Below are positions 16,002-25,103 of a stretch of DNA of 64,000 nt, piece after piece (the stretch's first letter is position 1; each line of letters begins with the position of its first letter). A model generated the notes under the pieces. The model saw only the letters and a list, made by a program, of their open reading frames with translations. It was not told the origin of the DNA and did not search any database. The translations under genes were made by a program, and so were the position numbers. The stretch is from Conexibacter woesei DSM 14684 (GTDB taxonomy: Bacteria; Actinomycetota; Thermoleophilia; Solirubrobacterales; Solirubrobacteraceae), in the NCBI RefSeq assembly GCF_000025265.1, contig NC_013739.1:5318001-5382000 (forward strand), in the 5' to 3' direction.

Positions 16002-16657
16002 GCAGGGGTCTCCATCGTGGTGTTCGTGGTGGGAAGGGGCGCGAGCCCGAGCAGCTCGACGGTCGTCTGGCCGCCGCGCAGTCCTTCGATCACGCGCGTC
16101 TCGCCGTCGATGCGCGCCTCCGCGGCGGCCAGCGCCGCCTCCACGCGGTCGTCGGGGAGCACGGCGACGCCGCTGTCGTCGGCGAGCACCCAGTCGCCGC
16201 GGCGCACGAGCTGGCCGCCGCACGCGATCGGCTGGTCCAGCTCGCCCGGCACGTCCTTCGTCGCGCCGGCGATCGCCAGCGCGCGCGAGAAGATCGGGAA
16301 GCCGAGAGCGCGGATCGCGTCGATGTCGCGCACCGCGCCGTCGATCACGAGGCCGGCGACGCCGCGCGCCTGCGCGGCGATCGTCAGCACCTCGCCCCAC
16401 ATCCCGATCCGCGCGTCGAGCGCGTTGGCGACGAGCACGTCGCCGGGCTCCGCGGCGGCGACCGCGTGGTGGAGCGCGAGGTTGTCGCGCGGCGAGCAGA
16501 GGACCGTGCGGGCGCGGCCGGCGACGCGCTGGCCGGCGAGCTGGGGGACGATCCCCGGCTCCATCGCGCCGACGCGGCCGTTCGCCTCGTAGACGGTCGC
16601 GCTGTCGAACGCGCGCAGACGCGCGGCGAAAGCCGCGTCACGGGCCAGGGCACTCAT
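15998..16657 (-). CDS. RraA-like aldolase/decarboxylase (HMG/CHA aldolase family)
   Basis: A 219-residue member of the RraA/4-hydroxy-4-methyl-2-oxoglutarate aldolase family. The metal/substrate motif IDGAVRDIDAIR (about residue 103) and the preceding GEVLTIAAQARGV glycine-rich region are intact. Real aldolases of this family cleave to pyruvate or decarboxylate oxaloacetate. The cluster context argues for catabolic aldol cleavage rather than RNase E inhibition. ATGA overlaps join it to RidA and to the cupin gene. Confidence 0.85.
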   Translation of the reverse strand: MSALARDAAFAARLRAFDSATVYEANGRVGAMEPGIVPQLAGQRVAGRARTVLCSPRDNLALHHAVAAAEPGDVLVANALDARIGMWGEVLTIAAQARGVAGLVIDGAVRDIDAIRALGFPIFSRALAIAGATKDVPGELDQPIACGGQLVRRGDWVLADDSGVAVLPDDRVEAALAAAEARIDGETRVIEGLRGGQTTVELLGLAPLPTTNTTMETPA

Positions 16658-17421
16658 GCAGTCACCTCGTAGTCGATCGCGATCAGGGAGAGCGGGCCGT
16701 CGAAGCGGTGCGCGACGCCGGGCGCGAGGAGCACGACGTCGTCGTCGCCGAGCGCTCTCCTTCTGTCGCCCGCGACGACCTCGCCGACGCCGTCGAGCAC
16801 GCAGTAGACGCGCAGCGCGGGGGACGCGGGTATGTCGCGCTTCCCGCCCGCGGTCCAGTCGTGCCGCGTGACCGCGGTCAGCCTGCCGCCAAGCGTCGCG
16901 TCGCGCAGCTCGCGCGGCGGGACCGTCCACCAGACGGCGACCGTGCCGAGGTGCTCCATCGCCGGCTCGTGGTCGCGCGGGTTGCGGACCTGGAGCGGCG
17001 GGAGCGTCGCGGGTGCGGACTCGACGGGCGAGTCGGGCGAGTCGGCGAGCGCGGACCGGTCGGCGGACGCGAGCCCGCTCGCGTCTTCGGTGCCGTCGGT
17101 GCCGTAGTCGACCGGACCCGCTCCCGCGTCGCCGACGGCGAAGCAGAAGCAGCGGATCGGCTCGTCGCCGACCGGCTCCAGGCTGTGCACGACCTCGGAC
17201 GGGATCGTCACGAGGTCGCCCGGGACGATCTCCCACGCGCGCTCGCCGACGGTCATCAGTCCGCGGCCGGAGCGGACGAGGTAGAACTCGTGCGTCGGGT
17301 GGCTGTGGGGGTTGACGTGGCCGCCCGGCAGCACCTCGAACTGGCTCACCAGCTCCAGGTGGCCGCCGGCGGTCGCGTCCGCGAGCGGTCCGGCGGCGGG
17401 GATCAGCGTGGCGGCGCTCAT
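16654..17421 (-). CDS. Bicupin domain protein
   Basis: A 255-residue protein with two cupin folds. The N-terminal cupin carries the metal ligands NPHSHPTHEFYLV (about residues 37-49) and a distal His in SEVVHSL. The C-terminal cupin is more diverged (PGVAHRFDG near the end). A Ser/Asp/Glu-rich linker (about residues 105-140) separates them. It could be a dioxygenase or isomerase acting in the pathway, but no substrate can be read from sequence. It overlaps both neighbours by ATGA. An AGA-AGG-AGA arginine run lies near the C-terminus. Confidence 0.8.
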   Translation of the reverse strand: MSAATLIPAAGPLADATAGGHLELVSQFEVLPGGHVNPHSHPTHEFYLVRSGRGLMTVGERAWEIVPGDLVTIPSEVVHSLEPVGDEPIRCFCFAVGDAGAGPVDYGTDGTEDASGLASADRSALADSPDSPVESAPATLPPLQVRNPRDHEPAMEHLGTVAVWWTVPPRELRDATLGGRLTAVTRHDWTAGGKRDIPASPALRVYCVLDGVGEVVAGDRRRALGDDDVVLLAPGVAHRFDGPLSLIAIDYEVTA

Positions 17422-18212
17422 GGCAGCGGGCTCGCCAGGACGCGCAGCGGGAACGCGTCGCCGTTCTCGTAGCGGACCGGCGCGCAGCTGATCAGGCAGC
17501 GCTTGCCCGTCACCTCGTCGAGCTGGCCGCCCAGCCCCTCGACCGCCGGCACGTTCTCGGCGAACAGCGCGTAGTGGCTCTGGAACGAGGAGTCGCCGTA
17601 CGGCATGAAGCGGGCGCAGTCGATCGCCGGCGAGTCGATCATCACGGTGACGATCCCCTTCGCGACCAGCCACTCGGCGCTCTCTCTCGACAGCCCGGGG
17701 TTGCGCTCCATGTACTCGATCGCCTGGTCGCGGTCCTCGCCCGGGCCGCAGAAACGGCGGTGCCAGCCGGTGTTGATGCCGACGATGTCGCCGGGACGGA
17801 CGTCGAGGCCGGACTCCGCGCAGGCGCGCTCCAGGTCCTCTGCCGTGATCGGCTCCATCTCCTCCTTCGGGACCGACAGGATCGGGCCCTCGCCGAGCCA
17901 GCGGTCGGCCGGCACCTCGTGCAGGTACTGGCCGTCGTCGCGGAAGTGACGCGGCGCGTCGACGTGCGTGCCGGTGTGCGTCAGGAACGAGACGTGCGTG
18001 ACGTAGCCGTCCTTCGTCTCCGGCCCCAGCGGCGTCCCCTCCTTGTGGCTGAAGACGGTGAACATCGGCGGCTGGTAGCGGTTCTCGTAGAAGTAGTACG
18101 AGGGCATGTCGCGCCGGAACGGGAGGCTGAGGTCGTAGACCTCGCGCGTGCCGGGGCGGTCGGTCGACGGCGCGGCGATGCCGGCCGCGGCGCTGATGGA
18201 TGAAGCGGTCAT
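17418..18212 (-). CDS. Cyclase-family metal-dependent hydrolase (kynurenine formamidase-like)
   Basis: A 264-residue protein of the cyclase/KynB family. The metal motif HTGTHVDAPRHF (about residues 78-89) is intact, with a second acidic/His set in MIDSPAIDC and FQSHYALF. Members hydrolyse formamides, isatin-type lactams or other amide/ester bonds in a Mn/Zn site. In this operon it could open a ring or remove a formyl group. ATG 18212 follows GAGGAGACCGAGAG. Confidence 0.88.
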   Translation of the reverse strand: MTASSISAAAGIAAPSTDRPGTREVYDLSLPFRRDMPSYYFYENRYQPPMFTVFSHKEGTPLGPETKDGYVTHVSFLTHTGTHVDAPRHFRDDGQYLHEVPADRWLGEGPILSVPKEEMEPITAEDLERACAESGLDVRPGDIVGINTGWHRRFCGPGEDRDQAIEYMERNPGLSRESAEWLVAKGIVTVMIDSPAIDCARFMPYGDSSFQSHYALFAENVPAVEGLGGQLDEVTGKRCLISCAPVRYENGDAFPLRVLASPLP

Positions 18213-18226
18213 CTCTCGGTCTCCTC

Positions 18227-19306
18227 TCAGGCGGTCAACGCCGCGTAGCCGCGCTCGTAGACGGGGTCGGCGGCGGTCAGCGGCAGTGCGACCGTCGCGC
18301 CCTCCTCGGCGGCGCGGTAGGCGCCGAGCGCCAGCTCGATCGCGCGGCGGCCCTCGGCGCCGTGGGCGGCGTAGCGCGACGGCTCGCCGTGGTCGACGGC
18401 GGCGGCGAAGTCGCTGAACAGCTCGGGCATGAAGAGCCGATACCAGGTCAGCGGACGGTGCCAGATGCGCCCGTCGCTGCCGACTCTGCCGACCTTGAAG
18501 CCGCGCGCCGGCATCCCGTAGTAGCCGGTGCCCTCGTCGAACAGGAACGTGATGTGGCCCTCGGTGCCCATGATCGAGAGGCGGGCGTCGCCCTCGCCCC
18601 AGGCGACGTTGACCATCCCGAAGCCGCCGCCGGGGAAGTGCAGCTGGCAGAACGCCCATGTGTCGACGCCGTCGTCGCCTCTGCGGACGGTCGCGCCGAT
18701 CCGCTCGGCCGGCGCGCCGTGGTAGGCCTCGGTCAGGTAGAGCGCGTGGACGCCGGCGTCCATCAGCGCGCCGCCGCCGGAGGAGCCGAGTCTGTGGCGC
18801 CAGCCGGGCGCGCCCTGCTCGGCACCGACCCAGGGGCGCAGCCCGAAGCCGCTGATCTCGGTCGCGACGACCTCGCCGATCGCGCCCTCGCGGATCAGCT
18901 TGAGCGCCTCCTGCGTCTCCGGGTACCAGAGGTAGTTGTGGAACAAGCCGAGCTGGACGCCGGCCCGCTCGCACGCGGCGAGGATCGCGTCGGCGTCGGC
19001 GAGCGTCGTCGCGAGCGGCTTCTCGCACAGCACGTGCTTGCCGGCCGCCGCCGCCTCCTCGACGAGCGCGCGGTGGGAGTCGGGCGGCGTCCCGATGCTG
19101 ACGGCGTCGACATCGGCGCGGTCGAGCAGCGCGCGGTGGTCGGTCGTGCACGCGGACTGCGGCAGGCCGAGTGCCTTGGCGACGATCTGCGCGCGCTCGA
19201 TCGACGTGTCGGCGACGGCGACGACCTCGATCCCGACGGCGTCGCGCAGCGCCGGGACGTGGCTGCGCTCGACGATCCAGCCGCAGCCGATCAGGGCGAT
19301 TCTCAT
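18227..19306 (-). CDS. Gfo/Idh/MocA family NAD(P)-dependent oxidoreductase
   Basis: A 359-residue two-domain dehydrogenase. The Rossmann motif ALIGCGWIVE is at the N-terminus, LCEKPLA (about residue 93) carries the conserved Lys, and the C-terminal alpha/beta substrate domain contains DAGVHALYL with the catalytic His region. These enzymes oxidise hydroxyls of sugars, inositols or related acids. It overlaps the isomerase gene by ATGA and precedes the cyclase gene by 14 bases. Confidence 0.9.
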   Translation of the reverse strand: MRIALIGCGWIVERSHVPALRDAVGIEVVAVADTSIERAQIVAKALGLPQSACTTDHRALLDRADVDAVSIGTPPDSHRALVEEAAAAGKHVLCEKPLATTLADADAILAACERAGVQLGLFHNYLWYPETQEALKLIREGAIGEVVATEISGFGLRPWVGAEQGAPGWRHRLGSSGGGALMDAGVHALYLTEAYHGAPAERIGATVRRGDDGVDTWAFCQLHFPGGGFGMVNVAWGEGDARLSIMGTEGHITFLFDEGTGYYGMPARGFKVGRVGSDGRIWHRPLTWYRLFMPELFSDFAAAVDHGEPSRYAAHGAEGRRAIELALGAYRAAEEGATVALPLTAADPVYERGYAALTA

Positions 19307-20151
19307 GTCGTGGCCTCCTCGCCGGCGGGCGCGAGGGCGCGCCACGCCGCAGCATTGAACGCTGCCTGCTCCGCGAAGCTCGCGTGCCGCAGCGTCTCCA
19401 TCTCGATCGTCGTCCAGCCGCCGTAGCCGCCGTCGCTGAGCACGCGGGCGAAGCCGGCGAGGTCGAGCACGCCGGCGCCGACGTCCGCGTAGGACGGGAC
19501 GAGGTCGCGCACCCCCTCGAGCGTGTCGCCGGGGCGGCCGTCCATCAGCTCGCGGCCGGGCGCAGCGAGGTCCTTCGCGTGGACGTAGTCGACGCGGCCG
19601 CCCAGCCGCGCGTACGCGCCCGCGAGATCGTCCTCGTAGAGCGCCCAGTGGGCGGTGTCGAACAGCAGGCCGGCGTTGGGGCGGTCGACCTCGTCGAGGA
19701 AGCGCTCGATCGACGCCGCGCCCGTGACGGGCGTGCCGGCGTGATGGTGGAGCACGACCTGCGCGCCGTGCTCGCCGGCGCGGTCGCAGACGGCGCGGAA
19801 GCGGCGCAGCGCCTCCTCCCACGTGCCGCCCTGGGCGTTGCCCATCAGCGCGAAGACGCGCGGCGCGCCGAGCGCGAGCGCCGCGTCGAGGCGGGCGAAG
19901 GTGGTGTCGGGGAACTCGCTGTCGCGCAGCACGTTGACGTTCGCGCAGGCGATCGCGAGGCCGGCGGCGGCGATCGCGTCACGCGCCGCTGCGCCGGCGG
20001 CCGGGTCGGCGGCGTACGCGTCGAGGTGCGGCGGATGCAGCTCGACGCCGGCATAGCCGGCGGCGGCGATCGGCGCCAGGTTCTCGACGAGCTGGTCGGG
20101 CCCGCACAGCACGAGTCCGCAGGCCAGCCCGCCGTCGGTGGTCATCTCCAT
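19303..20151 (-). CDS. Sugar phosphate isomerase/epimerase (TIM barrel, Hyi/IolE-like)
   Basis: A 282-residue AP-endonuclease-2-like barrel. Metal-binding positions include YAGVELHPPH, VVLHHHAGTP, LLFDTAHWALY, VHAKD and TIEMET. Members include hydroxypyruvate isomerase and inosose dehydratase/isomerase. The start at 20151 is chosen because GGAGA lies nine bases upstream; in-frame ATG 20145 and a TTG at 20187 are alternatives. It is followed by the Gfo/Idh gene with an ATGA overlap, a common pairing in polyol catabolism. Confidence 0.87.
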   Translation of the reverse strand: MEMTTDGGLACGLVLCGPDQLVENLAPIAAAGYAGVELHPPHLDAYAADPAAGAAARDAIAAAGLAIACANVNVLRDSEFPDTTFARLDAALALGAPRVFALMGNAQGGTWEEALRRFRAVCDRAGEHGAQVVLHHHAGTPVTGAASIERFLDEVDRPNAGLLFDTAHWALYEDDLAGAYARLGGRVDYVHAKDLAAPGRELMDGRPGDTLEGVRDLVPSYADVGAGVLDLAGFARVLSDGGYGGWTTIEMETLRHASFAEQAAFNAAAWRALAPAGEEATT

Positions 20152-20205
20152 GCGACCCAGTCTCCGCCAGCTCCGCGACCCCTCCAAGGGACCCGCGGGC
20201 GAGAT

Positions 20206-21243
20206 TCAGGAGGCCGGTTTCGACGCCGTGTTGAGCGGCGCCGGCGGCTCCTCGCCGCGCAGCACGGCGACGGCGTTGCGGGCCGCCAGCAGCGCCATCG
20301 CGGTGCGCGTCTCGACGGTCGCCGAGCCGAGGTGCGGCGCCAGCACGACGTTGTCCAGCTCGACCAGCGCAGGGTGCACGCGCGGCTCGTGCTCGAAGAC
20401 GTCGAGCGCGGCGCCGGCGAGCGGGCCGTCCCGCAGCGCGACCGCGAGCGCCGCCTCGTCGACGATCGGCCCGCGCGCGGTGTTGACGAGGTAGGAGCCC
20501 GGTCGCATCGTCGCGAGCCGCTCGGCGTTGAGCAGGTGGTGGGTCTCCGGCGTCAGCGGGCAGTGGAGCGAGATCACGTCGACCGAGGCGATCAGCTCGT
20601 CGAGCGGGAGCCGCCGCGCGCCGCCCAGCTCCGCCTCGACCTCAGGCGGCGCGGCACGGCGGCCGGCATAGGCGATCTCCATCCCGAACGCCCGCGCCCG
20701 CCGCGCGGTCGCGCGACCGATGTCGCCGAGCCCGACGATCCCGAGCGTGCGGCCCTGCAGGCCGGCGCCGAGCAGGAAGTCCATCCGCCAGCTCCACGGC
20801 GTGCCGGCGCGGATCAGCCGCTCGCCCTCGCCGATGCGGCGGGTCGCGGCCAGCAGCAGCGCGAGCGCGAGGTCGGCGGTCGCGTCGGTCAGCACGCCGG
20901 GCGTGTTCGTGACGCGCACGCCGCGCGCGGTCGCGGCGGGGACGTCGAGGTTGTCGTAGCCGACCGCGACGTTGGCGACGACGCGCAGCCGCGGGCCGGC
21001 GGCGTCGAGCAGCTCGCCGTCGACGCGGTCGTGCAGCAGCGTGACGAGCGCGTCGGCGCCGGCCGCCGCGGCGCGCAGCTCCTCCGGCGTCAGCGGCCGG
21101 TCGTGCGGCGAGACCCACAGCTCGCCCGCCTCGCGCAGCAGGTCGAGCGCGGGCGCGGGGATCTCGCGCGCGACGACGATGCGCGGGCGCGCGGGGACGG
21201 CGCCGGGCGCGGGCGCGCCGGCGCCGGAAGCCGCGCCGCTCAC
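20206..21243 (-). CDS. D-isomer-specific 2-hydroxyacid dehydrogenase (glyoxylate/hydroxypyruvate reductase-like)
   Basis: A 345-residue NAD(P)H enzyme. Conserved parts are NVAVGYDNLDV, GIVGLGDIGRATA (nucleotide loop), LHCPLTPETHHL, NTARGPIVDE with the catalytic Arg, and the catalytic His in APHLGSAT. The family reduces glyoxylate or hydroxypyruvate, and the product D-glycerate would suit the glycerate kinase encoded at 32953-34065. GTG 21243 overlaps the stop of the amidase-like gene; the gap to the isomerase gene (54 bases) is the largest inside the operon. Confidence 0.9.
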   Translation of the reverse strand: MSGAASGAGAPAPGAVPARPRIVVAREIPAPALDLLREAGELWVSPHDRPLTPEELRAAAAGADALVTLLHDRVDGELLDAAGPRLRVVANVAVGYDNLDVPAATARGVRVTNTPGVLTDATADLALALLLAATRRIGEGERLIRAGTPWSWRMDFLLGAGLQGRTLGIVGLGDIGRATARRARAFGMEIAYAGRRAAPPEVEAELGGARRLPLDELIASVDVISLHCPLTPETHHLLNAERLATMRPGSYLVNTARGPIVDEAALAVALRDGPLAGAALDVFEHEPRVHPALVELDNVVLAPHLGSATVETRTAMALLAARNAVAVLRGEEPPAPLNTASKPAS

Positions 21244-23126
21244 CGCTCCCGCACCTCGGCCGAGCGGGCGTCGGCGTCGAGCAGCTCCTCCGAGAGCCGC
21301 GCGAGGCGGGCGGCGGTGTCGCGCAGGCGCGGCAGCGCCGCGCCCGACAGGCCGCCGCTGCGCGACTGCGCGCTGCGCGTCGGCATCGCGACCGACGAGG
21401 CCGGCTCGCCGGGGGCGGCCAGCTCGCGGATCAGCAGCGCGGTGTCGAGCCGCAGCGCGTCGGCCTCGGTCAGCGGCAGGAACGTCGTCGTGCCGAACGC
21501 GACCGGTGAGGCGGCCGCGCCCGCGCCGCCCGCGCCGGCCGCCACCGGCGACGACGCCGTCACGCTGACCGTCACCGGCTCGCGCGCCCCGCCGATCCGC
21601 ACCGCGAGCTGCGGGCCGTCCGCGGAGACGACCTCGGCGCCGGCAACCTCCCACGCGAACTCGGCGTCGGCGGGCAGCTCGGCGAGGTCGACGTGGAAGC
21701 GCGCGACGTCACCCTCAGCCGCCAGCGCGCGGCCGCCGCGGGCGGGCAGCGGGCCGACGATCCGGGCGCTTGCGAGCGCGAGGCGGTCGAGCACGTTGCG
21801 CGTGATGCCGCCGACCAGCTCGTCGTGCGCCGCTGCGACCGGCCAGTCGACGGTCGCGCCCTGGAAGACGATCCCGCCGCGCGGGGTCGTGTAGACGCCC
21901 ATCGTCGCCGCCGCGGTGCCGGGACGGAAGCGGAACCACTGCTCGCCCAGCTCGGCGACGCCGAGGATGAAGAAGCTCTCCGGCGTGCCTTGGCCGCCGG
22001 TCGCGATCGCCAGCCCGTTCTCGCGTCTGAACTCCGCGCCGTCGCACTCGTAGCCGACGAGCGGGTGCTCCTCGTCGGCGCCGACGACGTCGCCCTCGCC
22101 CAGGCCGGTGCCGTCGAACGCCCAGTGGCCGGCGTGCTGGACGGTGTAGCCGAGCGGCTCGCGCGGCCCGTCCCACCAGCCGCCGGCGTTGTGGATCGAG
22201 ACGCCGGTGAGCCCGTTCTCGGGCTCGAAGAAGCGCCACTCGTCGGACTGCCAGGCGCCGTCGTCGCGGCTGTGCGGAGCGACCTTCGCGCAGACGATCG
22301 CGGTGTCGTCGTCGGCGAAGTGGATGCGGAACCCGGCGATGTTGCCGCTGAAGAACGCGACGTTGCCGCCGCGCCGCACGAACGCCTCGACGTGGTCGCG
22401 CATCGCGTCGGACCAGTACTCGTCGTGGCCGACGCTGAGCAGCAGCCGCGCGCCGTCGAGCAGCGCCGGGTCGCGGTGCAGGTCGAGGTCGAGGCAGTAG
22501 TCGAAGCTGTAGCCGGCGCCTTCGAGCGCGGCGATGAACGGCGCGTCCCAGTGCGCGAACGTCTGCCGTCTGGAGGAGGGATCGTGCGCGTCCACCGGGT
22601 CGTTCGGCGCGCCGCGCCCGCCGGTGCCGCCGCCGGGCCGCCGCGTCGTGATCTTGAAGCCGGGCTGCGGCGCCTCCCTCGACCACTGCGCCTCGGCGTA
22701 CAGCGAGCCGTAGCCGGTCGCGTTGTACGCGTGGAAGGTCGCCCACGACAGCTTGTAGACGATCGCGCCGGGCGTCGCGGAGCGGACGACGAACAGCGCC
22801 TTGGCCGCGTCGCCGGCCGTCGTCGTGACGTCCGGCCAGGCGACCGTCCCGTCCTCTGCGACCTCGCCGAGCATCGCGACGTACGCGCCCGACGGCCAGT
22901 CGGCGGGGATCGCGAACGCGTACGGCGGCCAGCCCCAGTCCTCCTGCGTCGGCCCCTCCGGCACGTCGCGGCCGAGCAGGTGGCCGGCGCCGAGGTCGCC
23001 CATCGGCTCCAGCGTCGCGCCCTGGCGGAAGAACGCGACGGCGAAGCGCGGCGCGTCGGTCGAGACGCACAGCGTCAGCGTCTCCCCCGGGCGCACCGAG
23101 GGGTCGTGGGGATAGGCACGGATCAT
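21240..23126 (-). CDS. N,N-dimethylformamidase large-subunit-like protein (DMFA2_C family)
   Basis: A 628-residue protein matching the beta-subunit family of N,N-dimethylformamidase, an iron amidohydrolase. It shows the hallmark LLSVGHDEYWS (about residue 233), nearby GGNVAFFSGN, and Tyr-rich segments such as VYKLSWATFHAYN that fit the core. There is no signal peptide. No dimethylformamidase small subunit is encoded nearby, and the protein is shorter than the large subunit of the known enzyme (about 760 residues as I recall). An amide-bond substrate is likely, but not necessarily dimethylformamide. It is overlapped by the importer ATPase gene upstream and the hydroxyacid dehydrogenase gene downstream. 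Confidence 0.82.
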   Translation of the reverse strand: MIRAYPHDPSVRPGETLTLCVSTDAPRFAVAFFRQGATLEPMGDLGAGHLLGRDVPEGPTQEDWGWPPYAFAIPADWPSGAYVAMLGEVAEDGTVAWPDVTTTAGDAAKALFVVRSATPGAIVYKLSWATFHAYNATGYGSLYAEAQWSREAPQPGFKITTRRPGGGTGGRGAPNDPVDAHDPSSRRQTFAHWDAPFIAALEGAGYSFDYCLDLDLHRDPALLDGARLLLSVGHDEYWSDAMRDHVEAFVRRGGNVAFFSGNIAGFRIHFADDDTAIVCAKVAPHSRDDGAWQSDEWRFFEPENGLTGVSIHNAGGWWDGPREPLGYTVQHAGHWAFDGTGLGEGDVVGADEEHPLVGYECDGAEFRRENGLAIATGGQGTPESFFILGVAELGEQWFRFRPGTAAATMGVYTTPRGGIVFQGATVDWPVAAAHDELVGGITRNVLDRLALASARIVGPLPARGGRALAAEGDVARFHVDLAELPADAEFAWEVAGAEVVSADGPQLAVRIGGAREPVTVSVTASSPVAAGAGGAGAAASPVAFGTTTFLPLTEADALRLDTALLIRELAAPGEPASSVAMPTRSAQSRSGGLSGAALPRLRDTAARLARLSEELLDADARSAEVRER

Positions 23127-24094
23127 GCGGCGGCTCCGGGGAAGTGGCAGCGGACGCGGACGCCCTCGACGACGGACTCGCCCGGCTCCTGCTCGCGGCA
23201 GAGCGACTGGGCGGCGGGACAGCGCGGGGCGAACGGGCAGCCGGGCGGGCGTTCGACCGGGCTCGGCGGCTCGCCGCCGATGCGCGCGAGGCGCTGGCGC
23301 GGGCCGCCGGCGGTGAGGCGACTGTGGTCGGGGATCGACCGCAGCAGCCCCTGCGTGTACGGGTGCAGCGGCCGCGCGAAGACGTCCTCGACCGGTCCCG
23401 CCTCGACGACGCGGCCGAGGTACATCACGACGACCGAGCGCGCGAGGTAGCGGATCACGCGCAGGTCGTGCGAGATGAAGACGTAGCCGACCGAGAGCGA
23501 GTTCTGCAGCTCGACGAGCAGGTTCAGCACCTGCGCCTGGATCGAGACGTCGAGGCCGGAGGTGACCTCGTCGAAGATCACCACGCGCGGGTCCTGGATC
23601 AGGGCGCGCGCGACGCTGATGCGCTGGCGCTGGCCGCCGCTGAACTCCGACGGGTACCGCGCGAGGTCGCTCGCGCGCAGGCCGACCAGCTCGACCGCTC
23701 TCTCGACGCGCGCGCGGCGCGAGGCGGCGTCGCCCGTCTTGGCGATCTTGAGCGGGTCCTCCAGCACGGCGCCGATCGACATCTTCGGCGGCAGCGATCC
23801 GTACGGGTCCTGGAAGACGTACTGGACCGCGCGGCGGAGCTGCTTCCAGTCGCCGTCGGCGGTGATCTCGCCGCCGTCGAAGCGGACCGCGCCGGCGGTC
23901 GGCCGCTCCAGGCCGACCATCATCCGCGCGAGCGTCGACTTGCCGCAGCCGCTCTCGCCGACGACGCCGACGCAGTCGTCGGAGTCGACCGTCAGCGAGA
24001 CGCCGTCGACCGCGTGGAGGGTCGCGTGTCTGAACGTCCCGACGCGCTGCTCGAACTGCTTCACGAGTCCGTCGACCGCCAGCACCTCAGGCAT
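23123..24094 (-). CDS. Peptide/opine-type ABC transporter ATP-binding protein (DppF/OppF)
   Basis: A 323-residue cytoplasmic ATPase. It has Walker A GESGCGKST (about residue 44), signature FSGGQRQRISVARAL (about 150), Walker B VVIFDEVTSGLD (about 170) and the C-terminal oligopeptide-transporter extension with a Cys cluster (GCPFAPRCPAAQSLC). It pairs with the DppD-like ATPase encoded just before it (8-base overlap) to power uptake. Confidence 0.95.
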   Translation of the reverse strand: MPEVLAVDGLVKQFEQRVGTFRHATLHAVDGVSLTVDSDDCVGVVGESGCGKSTLARMMVGLERPTAGAVRFDGGEITADGDWKQLRRAVQYVFQDPYGSLPPKMSIGAVLEDPLKIAKTGDAASRRARVERAVELVGLRASDLARYPSEFSGGQRQRISVARALIQDPRVVIFDEVTSGLDVSIQAQVLNLLVELQNSLSVGYVFISHDLRVIRYLARSVVVMYLGRVVEAGPVEDVFARPLHPYTQGLLRSIPDHSRLTAGGPRQRLARIGGEPPSPVERPPGCPFAPRCPAAQSLCREQEPGESVVEGVRVRCHFPGAAA

Positions 24095-25103
24095 TCGCCA
24101 GCTCCTTCTCCAACAGATGGCACATCGCGGCGCGGCCGTCGCCGAGGTCGGTCCAGACCGGCTCGACCTCAGCGCAGACGCCCTCTATCGCCAGCTCGCA
24201 GCGGGCGGTGAACGGGCAGCCGGCCGGCAGCTCGCCGAGCTGCGGCGCGGCGCCGGGGATGCTCGGCAGCCCGTCGGCGCGGCGGCTCTCCAGCGTCGGC
24301 GCCGAGCGCAGCAGCCGCTGCGTGTACGGATGGCTCGGCTGCGCCAGCACCGCGCTCGCGGGACCGGTCTCGAGCGCGCGGCCGGCGTACATGATCGAGA
24401 CGCGGTCCGCGATCGAGGCGACGACGCCGAGGTCGTGGCTGATGAACAGGATCGCGAAGCCGACGTCGTTCTTCAGCTGCAGCAGCAGGTCGATGATCTG
24501 CGCCTGGATCGAGACGTCGAGGTTCGTCGTCGGCTCGTCGGCGATCACCAGCTTCGGCCCGCAGGCGAGCGCGAGCGCGATCGAGACGCGCTGGCGCAGC
24601 CCGCCGGACAGCTCGAACGGGTACGCCCGCAGCCGCCGTCTCGCATCGGCGAAGCCGACCTGATCGAGCACCTCGACCGCGCGTCTGCGCGCCTCGGCGC
24701 GCCCCGCGTCGGTGTGCGTGCGGATCACGTCGGTCAGCTGGCGGCCGATCGAGAAGAGCGGGTTCAGCGACGCGGTCGGGTCCTGGAAGACCATCGAGAT
24801 CTGCGCGCCGCGCACGGACCGCATCTGCTTCTCGGTCAGCGTCAGCAGGTCGGTCCCGTCGAAGCGAACGCTGCCGCCGGCGATCCGGCCCGGCGGCGGC
24901 ACCAGCCGCAGCACGGCGCGGGAGGTCATCGACTTGCCCGAGCCGGACTCGCCGACGATCCCGAGGCACTCGCCGGCGGCGACCGCGAACGAGACGTCGC
25001 GCACGACGGACATCGGTCCGGCGGGCGTCGGGAACTGCACGGTGAGACCGTCGATCTCCAGCAGCGGAGCGGCCACAGCGGCCTGAGTGGTCGGGGCGGT
25101 CAT
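24087..25103 (-). CDS. Peptide/opine-type ABC transporter ATP-binding protein (DppD/OppD)
   Basis: A 338-residue ATPase with Walker A GESGSGKS, signature LSGGLRQRVSIALAL, Walker B LVIADEPTTNLD and the C-terminal GCPFTARCELAIEGVC cysteine cluster typical of peptide transporters. Its ATG overlaps the DppC stop in TGATG. It forms a heterodimer with the DppF-like protein. Confidence 0.95.
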   Translation of the reverse strand: MTAPTTQAAVAAPLLEIDGLTVQFPTPAGPMSVVRDVSFAVAAGECLGIVGESGSGKSMTSRAVLRLVPPPGRIAGGSVRFDGTDLLTLTEKQMRSVRGAQISMVFQDPTASLNPLFSIGRQLTDVIRTHTDAGRAEARRRAVEVLDQVGFADARRRLRAYPFELSGGLRQRVSIALALACGPKLVIADEPTTNLDVSIQAQIIDLLLQLKNDVGFAILFISHDLGVVASIADRVSIMYAGRALETGPASAVLAQPSHPYTQRLLRSAPTLESRRADGLPSIPGAAPQLGELPAGCPFTARCELAIEGVCAEVEPVWTDLGDGRAAMCHLLEKELANA

